A stretch of DNA of 64,000 nt, taken from NCBI RefSeq assembly GCF_964355755.1, contig NC_092679.1, forward strand, positions 2,976,001-3,040,000, given 5' to 3'. Below are positions 46,001 to 58,000 of this stretch, piece by piece; the first letter of the stretch is position 1; every line of letters begins with the position of its first letter. A program made the position numbers and the translations under genes. The stretch comes from Antedon mediterranea. Lineage: Eukaryota > Echinodermata > Crinoidea > Comatulida > Antedonidae. Below the pieces are notes generated by a model. It had not been told where the DNA came from. It saw only the letters and a list, made by a program, of their open reading frames with translations, and did no database searches.

Positions 46001-49000
46001 AAATAATTACAGCAAGTAACTCCATTTTCAACTTCCTTTCCTCCTCATCTTGATCCTGATACTTTGCTTTCATCTTCTTTTGTTTCGCCTGAATTAAAAA
46101 AAAAAAATTAGATTTAAAATGTTTTACTACTACTTTAGAAAGATTTTACTGGAAAATTTTTTTTGTTTAAATTCAGAAAAAAGATCCAAATCAGAATGTT
46201 TGAACAGATGGCAAGCTTTTTTTAAAACATAATCAGGGAAAAGAGAAATTAAAGAGTGAAATTAAAAGAGTGAAATTAAAAGAGTGTAATTAAAAGAATG
46301 AAATTAAAAAAGTGTAATTAAAAGAGTGAAATTAAAAGAATGTAATTATAGAGTGTAAAATGTTTGAACAGATGGGAATCTTCTTTTAAACATTCAGGGA
46401 AGAATAAAATTAAAGATTGAAATTTTACTCTTCACTAGCACGCAATTGTGAAAATAAAACAATTACATAACCTTTTGACCTCTCTTCACTGGTTCTTGCT
46501 GCTGCACTTGCTGAAATATAAATTAATAATAAATGAAAAGTCACCAATAATTACAACATAATGATTAATAAAATTAATAAATAGAAGTGAATGATGGAAC
46601 AAATGTGACAAGATTTAGTCATACTTTTTGCGCTTTCTTTTTGTTTGACGGTTCAACTTTGACCTCTGGTTGTACATCCTCAACATCTTCAACTGTAGTA
46701 TCTTTTTGAGCTTTTTTCTTAAGATCCCTAAAATAAATCAAGATATACACGAGTTTAATTTGATCCATCACTAGTTACTGTAATATGGATTATATATACT
46801 GTAGTCCTTTTTACTATAAATAATACAGACAATGGCACAGACTGGTCTTGAACCCATGCTAAATGCATTCTAGCTTAGAAACTTACCTCGTTTTATTTAT
46901 TTATTCTATACACAATGTACTAAAATTGTTATAAAACCTTTATTAAAGTATTTAAAATAAAGAATACCTTCGTTGCTTAGCAGACAATCTCTGTTTCGTT
47001 TTCTGTTCCTAGAAAGAGAAAGTCATTGATACCAAATACATCAGATAAGTAAGAGAATGCTCTTCTTAAGCTCTGTTCACACTATCAAAACTAGTTTGAC
47101 AAAGTGTGATATGCCCAAATATGGTAGTGATAATATGATGTCATTGTGTCCACATATGGGCACATCACATTTTGTTGTCACATAAAGTTTGATAGTGTAA
47201 ACAGAGCTTTAGTTCAGTAGCTACCATCAATTTAATTAGTAATTGTTCAAATATTGACTAACCTCTTCAGTTAATTTCTTTCCAAGAACGATTGGCTGAT
47301 TATCACCAAGGTAGATGACATTGTTCTCATCATCGTATTCATCGTCAACACCGGTAAAATGTTGACTACTGGTGCTAAGAACGCTAGAACCTCTGGTACG
47401 CTGCAGCTCGTATCTAACAAACGAAATCACAATTCCAAATAAGTTTACATCCGAAAGGATTTTATTTAGTTTGTTTAAATAATTTATCAAAATTAGTTGA
47501 TTATCTGTACTGTAGCAGTATCATAGGTAAATTCTGTGATACAGCATCACATGTGAAACACATGTATCATAGACCATAACCTGACCTTTAACATAACCTA
47601 CAATGCTGTATTACAAAATTTGCCAAAATAAATATTGCCATGTATAAATACAGCACTAAGTGTCTATACTTGGCCGTATCTTTGCACATACACAATTATA
47701 GTAAACAGTATGATTCTCTTAAAATTAACCTAACCACTATGGTGTATTACGAAATTTGCCTAACCAAATATTGTCATGTAGAATTACAGCACTATTAAGT
47801 ATTAAAATATTTTTAATTTACTTTTCTCCTTGGATGTGTTGAACTTGAATAGATGTGTCAGGAAATAAAGATTCTCCATCACTCTCACTACTCTCTTCTT
47901 TTAACTCTTCCATGTTGTCTGTTTGTTCCTCCTCTTTATCATTCATTTTCTCCTCCTCAACATTCTCATCTTCGTCCTCCTTGCTTTTGACATCATCATC
48001 ATCATCTTCAATATCTGATGGGAGTTTTAATTCCTCCTCATCAGCAGTACTCTCAGTCTGAATTGAAAAAAAAAACAACTACAGATTAGGCCGAATAAAA
48101 AGAAGAATTTTTCTTGTTAAAAAATGTTTACGACTATTGACTGTTGATTTTATTTAAATTTTGAAAACCAGATGTTCCTACGATATTTGGTCAAAACAAT
48201 GTTGGACTAAAAATGTCGATGAATTAAAATAAAAAATAAAAAATTAATGAATTAAATGGAGTTAAAGTTTCGACTTTTTCACTCCTGAGGACGATCAAAG
48301 TATATTGATCGAAACGTCGAGAAACTCAACAGTTCTTTTCAGAACTAATACACGTGGTGTACCGCAAACTTTATATCAACAGTTTCGACTTAACAAGATT
48401 ATTCAACAAGACTGACATGATTTAACAAATAAGGTTTGGGTACTGTACATACTGCAATACTTTCTTCATCTTCCGCACATCGAATCTTCCTTTCATTTTT
48501 ATGCCGGAATACGGACGACTCATCTACCTAAAAAAGAGGAAAATTTTTTAATCTTTAATTTAAAGTAAATTTGAATTTGAAGTTTTTAATATTTAGATGC
48601 CAAATTCAGATTCTGCAATTTCTATTTACCTCTTAACTTTACTTTTACCTTTATGTTCTTAAAATCTCTAGTACCATAAGCTGAGACTCAACTTTCAAAT
48701 AAAAAAATAAAATTCTTTACCTTAAACATAATTCCAAATCCCATTAATAGATGCGTCGGTGGCAAATAGTTTTTTTTACCTACACACAAATAGATATGTA
48801 TATAAATTATAATCATGAAAAAATAAATGTAAAGAATCTGGCTTAAAAAATATTAAAATTCTGCCACATAGTAACTGAATTAATTATTGATTAAATTAAT
48901 GAACTAGAAAGCCACTCCGAGAGTGCATACCTCCGCCTACTGTAAAATTCTCCTACATAAGATTTCTCCGGGAAAAAATATATATATATTTGTGTGTCTT

Positions 49001-52000
49001 AATGCTGTGATTTAGGCTAATTTCACTACAAGCATGTGCGAGTTTGGTGTAAAGGTTATGTAACCCGCCTTTCAACTAACAATAGTTTCAGCCAACAGAA
49101 CAGAAACGTGAACATCAAACGAGCGAATTTGAAAAGAAATAAGGTTTTAAAACTACTCGCATCAAAAAACGTGCACATTAAATCAAATTATGTTTCAAAA
49201 TTACAAATCACAAATTATCACTCTTGCCCCTTGTAAAAAAATGAAGTTTTTTGGACAAGTAGTTTTCGAGAAAATGCAATTTCAGTTTACTTGTTACTTT
49301 AAGATTGCTCACGGGCTTTTGAAAAATTCTGTCCTATCTTTTAACACTAGCAGGTCTGAAAAGTATACTCAAAAAGTGGTCCAGAATTAGGACCAGGGTC
49401 CCAAATGGTCCTAAAATTTAATGGAATGGTAATTGACCACATATCTATCTGTATATTCATTTTGGTAAAGATCTTGTAATAACTTTTTGAGTAATCCTGC
49501 TAACAAACAAACAAACAAACATACAAACACACGCTACCGATTACATATACCTCCTTGGCGGAGGTAAATTACTAGAATGAAATTAATAAATGAAAATAAC
49601 TCACCCCTGACCATAAAACTACCAGTTGTTAGGTACTCGCCTGTTGGTGCAGTCTTGGAGACCTGACAAATAAAAAGATCTAAATAACAAGTTGTGTAGA
49701 TTCCCTTTCACTCAAGACTAAAGTCCTAGAGGCTTCAGGTTGAAATTAATTCAATTGATTATACATATTGGTATGTAAACTTCTAAACGCCTTTTTTTTA
49801 AATTTAGAATAGAATTTCTTTACTGTTAGCCTACCTGATCATGCTTAACCCACCAGGCACTTGTTACCACTCTAGCCTCCCAGGCCACACTGTAACAAAT
49901 AGCCATCACGCCAGCTTCCTGAAGGGTCTTTGGTGGAACAGGCTGACCTACAAACAAAATTCAATAAAATATACTAGGCAATGGGTAATGATTTTAATCT
50001 ATCACATCAGTAACCAGTTTGCTAGCCTAAACATTGCAGTCTAAATACAAAATAATGAATAAGTATAACTCACCAGTTGTGTTTTTAATGATGACACTAC
50101 TAGCGCCATGCAGGTCTGCATGGACATAGATGTCACCAGCATTTAGATATTTCTTAACAACCAGTTCATTTTGCTGTTGATCTCTTCCAGCTATTACCAG
50201 AAAGTTCTCAGAACTTATAAACCAATAAAATTTTTCAAACCTGAAAAAGATAGGAAATACAGTCATGCCCATATTGTTGTCAACTTCCAAAAACGAAACT
50301 TTCGCACCAGTCAAAATGTTATCCTGGTCTGGAAATTCTGATATTTAGTAACACACTTCCTTTGTGAGACCTCTATTAAGTGCCACTTCTATTAAGGGAC
50401 ACTTCTTATAAGAGAAACTTCTATTAAGGGACACTTCTATTAAGAAGGCACTTCTATTAAGGGACACCTCTTTTAAGGAGACACTTTGTTGTGTCCCCTT
50501 AATAGGGGTTGTACTGTATGAATGAATTTTGATATTATTATATTATGTCATTTATACTACAACACATAGATCCTAAATGTGGTATGTATACACTTTATTG
50601 ACTGGAATCTATATTAAATTTTCTTACCAGTATGTTTTCCTTGCTTTTTTAATACTAGTGACTGTGGCAACTTCTTTTAAAGCTTTCTTTGTTTTTCTTT
50701 CTGCTGATTTGATAGCCTAGAGGAACAAAACCGATACTTTTTTTAAATGTTATTTCTGAAAAGAACTGTTGATTTTTTCGAAGCTTCGATCAATATGCTT
50801 TGATCGTCCTCAGGTGGCCAAAAAAAAATCCCTGTACACTCAACAGTTCTTTTCAGAACTGATATACGTGGTGCACCGCAAACTTTATATTAACACTTGA
50901 TTTTGCCATGCAAACCTTTATACCATAAAATGTTATTAAATATATTTGTTTATTAATTCTTTAGAATGCCCAATAAAACAAAGAGTGCGAGAATATTTAT
51001 AATAATATCGAACAAACATTTATAAAGCGATCTTTACCGCAGTCTCACAGTGCAATATGAAAAGAATAGCTATTGAAATAGATTTTCAGGAGAGTTTTGA
51101 ATTGAAAAGGGGATGGAGTGTAACGGATGGAATGAGGAAGTTGGTTTAAGAGCTCTGTTGCCTAAGCAAAGCCCTTAGGCACGGATTTAAGGTTTTAGGT
51201 GGTGTTAACATAAGAGGAAAATGGGATATTGCTCCTACAAAAAGCACTATACATGTCATTTAACAAGGAAATGGTTTTATAGGACCACATTGGTTATATA
51301 GAGCCACATTTCTTATATTCATTTTATACATAAAATAGCAAATAATAAATTCAAATTTCAAACCTTGCTAGATGATTCAAGTGTTCTTGTTTCTTTCATT
51401 TTGGAATGTTTCTTCAGATCAAAATATCTACAAACATCAATATATTGTTTTGATGATATATTTCAATTTATTTATTCTCATAAGATACATTATAATATTT
51501 AATAACAAAAAGTGAAGTTTAAAAAAAGTAGAATGCTGGAGAAACTTAAATAAGCCCAGAGAGAAATATATATATATATAAGTCAAAAATTCTAAATTTT
51601 AATTTATATTCACATCCAACATCCAAAGGCCAATGACAGGATGTCTTAAAAGACACAATATAAATATATATTTAAACAAGAAATATTTCTTACAAAAAAC
51701 GCTGCTCGCTTATTGAAAAATATTTTTTATTTCAAATGTTTTTGAATGTGTCATTTTATTGTCACATAATAGATAGTTATTTTACCTGAACAAATGTAAT
51801 TTAAAGCAACAAATACTTAAATTGTCTGTCAGACAATGGTTTTTGGGTTTCTTTTCATTTTTTATATGTGAATAAATATTACTTTTTTGTTACAGAAGTG
51901 AATACTCAATTTCTGTCACTTTAGTTAATTTTATTGCTAAGGTCAAATCTGGGGGTCACTTCATCACCCTAGATATTTCAATTGTGAAGTATCCTATTAC

Positions 52001-55000
52001 AAACACAAACTTTAATGGACTGTTTCGATAATAATGAATATCTGACAGTGAATATATAGGGATTTGTAATTTTAGCATGACATGTCCTAATAGACTCTTT
52101 CCCAGCCGTTTTTTGGGTCTACTGTAGCAGCTGGAATCAATAAATCATAGTGGAGTTTCCATTTTCACAAAACTGTCTGTCCTTAGAACTATAACTGCTG
52201 CTTGCTTTAGCTTCTGATTGAGTAGTCCTAATGGGACGTAGCGGGCTAGAGCAGCAGCGTGAAAAAGACAGAAACAACAACAACAACAACAATAAAAAGA
52301 CGAAAAACAACAGGGAGAGAGAACACAAAAATACAAGGCAGGACACAAAAATATTAAAAAAAATAAAAATAAAAAAAATAAAAATATTAGTGTCAGTTTA
52401 GTGAAAAAAACAATTTCTAACTAATATAATTATCATTGCTTACTTACTTGCGTGCGTTTGCGTAAGCTGACAGACCCAGGTCAACATCTATCTTCATTGG
52501 TTTACTGTTCTCAGATTTCTTATCTTTTTTTTCTTTATCTTCATCCTCATCATCTTCAATGATCTCAAATGGATCTCTACGAGATAAATGTATAATATAT
52601 TGTAGATGGAGAAGTATTCTTTATATTTAAGCTTAGAGTTTGTGAATTTTCTTTTTCTGTTTGTAAGTTTTTTGATATGGATGAAATATTTCTGAAATAA
52701 AATTGATTGATGCTTAGAGATGTTGTGTATGCAGTATATATTTAGTATATTCATATGTAGTTCTTTGATTATAAACCAGTATACAATTTAACTTATGTTT
52801 CAAGACAGTTTCATCTAGAATATATCTATACGAATGTGATATAATTACTGCAGTAATTGCAGTAAATAAATTTAACCTTATATCTAAAAAGCATTACCTT
52901 ACTGACATTGTGATATGATTGGTATCAAGCTTAATGTTTTTATATATTTATATGCATGTGATATAATTACTGCAGTAATTGCAGTACATAAATTTAACAT
53001 TATATCTGACAAGCATTACCTTAGTGACATTGTGATATGATTGGTGTCAAGCTTAATGTTTTTAATTGCCATGGCAACAGGATCACCTTGAATTTGCGCT
53101 TCGTTGATAATACCCTTAATTTCCGTCCAGTCAATCTGATTGGCTATTGCGCTACGTACAATCTGAATTGCCTGGTCAACCTATCAAACACAAAAAACAC
53201 ATTACTATTCGTTCTAGGCAACATGTAATCGAAAACCGACCGGTTATACTATAGGATGTGATTGGACATTGCCACAAATAGAAATAGTTAGTCGTTATGA
53301 TTTTTAATTCACCTGAAGCTCTGTACACACTACCAAACTTTATGTGACAAAAAAATGTGATGTGCACATATATGGACATGATGATGTCATATCACTACCA
53401 TATTTGGGCATATCGGTACCATATTTGGGCATATCGGTACCATATTTGGGCATATCACTACCATATTTGGGCACATCACATATTTTACTTACTAATGTTA
53501 GATTGACTTCTATCAACTCTGCTTTCCTTTTATCGGCTTCCTGCAAGATAAAAGAACAGATTTGTTTTTGGAAAGACTTTTTAAGTACGTAACAAATAAA
53601 ATAATGATGAATAAACATTTCATTTCAATTTTTAAATATGACTTCAATTAATGATATATTTATTTTTTTTTTATTTTATGTCTTTAGGCAATGTGGCCAA
53701 GGATTACCAATAGTGAATTAATCACTGTCCTATCAGATAGGTGGTAATCCCCCTGATACAGGGGCTATTTTGTGAACCAGTTCACCGGGGTAACCCCCTA
53801 CTCTTTTTCGAATAATGAACTGGGTTTCTTTAAAGTACACACAGGTTATAACTGTGTACACTGGACCTACGGTTTATAGTCCTTATCCGAGAAGACTTGT
53901 TCCACCACCAGAACTAGGAGCGAGTCGGCCTCGAACCCTTGCCGATATATATATATGTGTTTTAACCGTTTTTGATTGAAAATAGTGTTATTTTCTTCAT
54001 TCTCTTCTGAACTAATGCTGTTTACTTAGTGATTATAACTCCCTTAAGGGTCTTCCACAATTGTTCCAGCACGGTTCTGGTCCAATGACGGAAACGCCCA
54101 TCAAACGTCAATGTTTCTTTTTCACGTTTTTCATATCGATTGGCGCATAGCCGCGTGGAGCGTCGTGAAAACAAAACATCCGTGCCGGAACAGGTGTGAA
54201 AGACCCTATACACAAGTAGATAATGCGAAATGGTATTACCTGGTTTGTTTGTAACTGTGCTATTCGTTTGTCATGATCTTTCTTGACATTATCAAGTTTT
54301 TTAAAAGCTGCTCGCTCCTACATAAAAAAAAATGTTATAGTTATTAAAGGCAACATTAGAATCTCTAAAGCACACTTCAATTATAATAAAAATAAATTAA
54401 AGATGTATTGTCCCCAAAAACATGAAAAATGAAGAACTTTAAATAGGCCATTTTGCAGTAAAAAAATAAAATAATTATTTTACTTGAAGATATTTTTTAA
54501 AGGTAAATAATTTTTTCTCCAGTTTTTGGTCAAAGTGAATAACTATTATGTGACATTAAAATGGCATATTCAACAAAAAATTGGAAAAAAAGAATTTTTT
54601 AAGGGGACAATGTACCTTTAATATTTGTTTATTTTTACAATTTGTACTTACCTGTTGTAGTGCTTTCATATCTAGTTTTTGACTGCCAATCTTGGAGTAA
54701 AAGTCATCTACAGCCTGGAAAATTTACATACAAAATGTTTAAAAAAATTGACTGGATTCAAAAAAGTGGTTGGATAGCATAGTGCTAAACTGACCCAACA
54801 TTATACAGCAAGTTACTGTTATGTTTGTAAACATATTATATATTATATAACACCTAAATAAATTCCTGTCATTTGATTGGACGATTGTGGGTCACATGGC
54901 GTGCAATAGTACGCACTATTCAACGATCGTTAAATAGTACTTTTTGAAACATTTTTGTGTACAAAAAAAAAAACGTCTCGCGGATGAAAAAAAATCTAGT

Positions 55001-58000
55001 ACACAAATTATCCTATGATATGGCTATGTACTGTGAAATACAACAGCGCCACCTGTCGTCTGGTCTCAGTTTCATTTGTAAACACCACCGCGAGATATGC
55101 AACAGCAGCAGATATTTGTGTACGATTGATTCAAATAACTAGAATTTATTTAGATGTTATATAAAACAAATAATGAATGTTTTGTATTCGTGTAATGGTA
55201 CAAATAATGGCACTTGGTGAATGATGAAAGGTTATATCAACTCGGCTTTGCCTCGTTGATATAACCTTTCATCATTCACCTCGTGCCATTATTTGTACCA
55301 TTACACTCATAAACATTCATTATTTGTATAATATTCTTACCTGGTCAAAAGTATCAAATTTTAAGTAAGAAAGTTGTTCATGTTGACGATACAGAAAGGG
55401 ATGATATTCTGAATATCTGTAAAATATATCAATATAGTTTTTCTTTTCTTTATATATAATTCAAATTCAATCTACCTTGTTTAGGTAGCACCTTATTAAT
55501 TTATATTTTGTAATTGTTTATGAAAGATGAAAGAAAGGAAATAAATGTTTACGTTGAATTGAATTAACTTTTCATTTATGTATATCACAGAAAGACATTC
55601 ACAAATCTTGAATTCTAAATTTTGATGATGCATAAAGAATGTTACAAATATTTTGATAATATACTTACGTTACAATGGAAGAGTCTTGACCCTCTGAGGA
55701 GGCAGGCTTCTTTTCTACCTTTTGTATTATGTATCCCTGACAAAAAATAAAGATATAAATTTAAGAAAACTGTGTCAACTGATGGTTTCAAACAACTGTC
55801 CCACTGTAAGGTAAGCTTTGTTCACACTAGGACGCAACATATGAACGTAAGCCGCAATGCAAGCGAATCGACTAATCGAAAGCGAGGATTATTGCAACTG
55901 TTGCTTGTGATTGGTCAATTTGTTTTCTTTGCAGCTTACGTTCTTGTGTTGGGGCTTACATTCTTACGTTGCGTCCTAGTGAAAACCAAGTTTAAGTAAA
56001 TAGCTAGGCTAGTCCAGGGTGGTTTTACTAGATACTGAATCCTGGGCTAAACCACTACATATTTATTTATTTTTTTTTTATTTTATGTCTTTTAGGCAAT
56101 GTGGCCAAGGATTTCCAATAGTAAATTAATCACTGTCCTATCAGATAGATAGTAATCCCCCTGATACAGGGGCTATTGTGTGAACCAGTTCACCGGGGTA
56201 ACCCCCTACACTTTTTGAATAATGAACTGGTGCACACAGGTTATAACTGTGTACACTGGATCTACGGTTTATAGTCCTTATCTGAAAAGACTTGTTCCAC
56301 CACCAGAACTAGGAGCGAGTCGGGCTCGAACCCTTGCCGACGTTGTTGGTACGGTAAACGGCGCCCCTGCTTTAACCGCTCGGCCATTTGACTAGCATAT
56401 GTATGCATTTACCTTTTGTTTTACTGTTCCTCCACTATGCATCATTTGTTCTGCTTCCTTAAGAGCTTCCATTAATCTAGGTAAATCTTTTAAATAACAA
56501 TCAAAAACAAAACAAAAGTTATATGCTAATAATATACAAACAAATACTAGTAAAGCTATAAAGTAAAGATTTTAAAAACAAAAAAATTGATAAAAATACA
56601 TAAGTATGAAATGGAAAAGATGACAAAAAAAAGAAAAAAAACATGATCAGGGTATACCATAATTGATAGTCGAAGAAAAAACTGTTGTGACACTGTCATG
56701 TGACACTACTACTCGCTGTGAGAGAGGTGAACAAATTCAACACAAAACAAAAACATTTCCCATCATACTGACCTTCATTTACATTAAACCCTTGACCTAT
56801 CTTGACATTGTCCATGAACCCTTGACCTCTCAGACAATGGTCAATAAGAGCAGGACCATAAACTAATGGAAAATAAAATTTAAATAAAAATGTTTTGAAC
56901 TACAAATTAAAAAAGAAAAAAATGTAAAATATATATAATACAGGAGTGGAGTTGTGGCGTGGTGGTTATGATGCTTGGCTACCAATCCAAGGGTCCTGTG
57001 AGGTCAGGTTTTTTCTAATGACAAATTACAACTCCACTCCCAAAGACTTGTAATAAGACTTTGTTTATGTAGAGCATCTTGTGTATATGTTTGTCTTGTG
57101 AACTGGATTGCCAACTTTAGGAAGGATAGTGAATGAATTGGCTTATGACTATCCTTGGCAATTTGTCTAAATATATAAAAATACAAAACAGCATCACTTA
57201 CCAAAGTTTGGATTTAAAACCCTTTTAACTACTTCACCAGATTTGGCCCCAGATAGCAGATCCTGTAACCTGGTTAAAAAGTAGTGGTAGAGAAAGTGTG
57301 AATACACATATAAAGCTCTGTTTACACTTTCAAACTTTATGTGACAAAGAAATGTGATGTGCCTATATATGGACATTATGATGTCATATCACTACCATAT
57401 TTAGGCATATCACTACCATATTTAGGCATATCACTACCATATTTAGGCATATCACTACCATATTTAGGCATATCACTGCCATATTTAAGCCCATCACTAC
57501 TACACACTACTTTTTTTGTCAAACTAGTTTGATAGTGTATACACAGCGTTAAGAGAAATTTGTTTATATATTAACACAGTAATAGATATATCCAGAACAT
57601 TTACCTTCCAACTTCCATAAGAGGCTGAGGCGTTTTAACAGTCTCAATTGGATATTTTTCACGAACAGCAAACCTTACATCATCGCCCTCTTTTCTCGTT
57701 CGTAGCAACGACAGAATGTTAAACTCAAAATCTGTTAGAATGACATTTCCCTAATAATTGAAACAAATTTATTTTGATAAATTAGTCATTGGCCGTTCTA
57801 CGTTCACAACTCAATTATGGTTGATAATGCACAGACAGCTTACAAAGTCTCTTTAATCTAAAGATCTATTGTCCCCCTGAAAAATGATTTTATTGCCACA
57901 CAATAGTTATTCACTTTGACCAAAAATTGGATTGAAAAAAAAATTGGCTACCAGCCAATGGGTTTTTGTTTGAATTTAAACATTTATTTTGTCATTTTAT

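Noticed and set aside
47855-48061. Ser-rich plus-strand frame
   Set aside because: It is the antisense of the Asp/Glu-rich NEMF exon 22.
52896-52940. An alternative NEMF exon
   Set aside because: It is the duplicated end of exon 13 with a donor but no acceptor in front of it, so it cannot be an independent exon.
56300-56393. A tRNA-Leu or tRNA-Ser gene on the minus strand
   Set aside because: A and B boxes are present, but the acceptor and anticodon arms do not form, and the SINE body follows directly; a second truncated copy exists at 53940.
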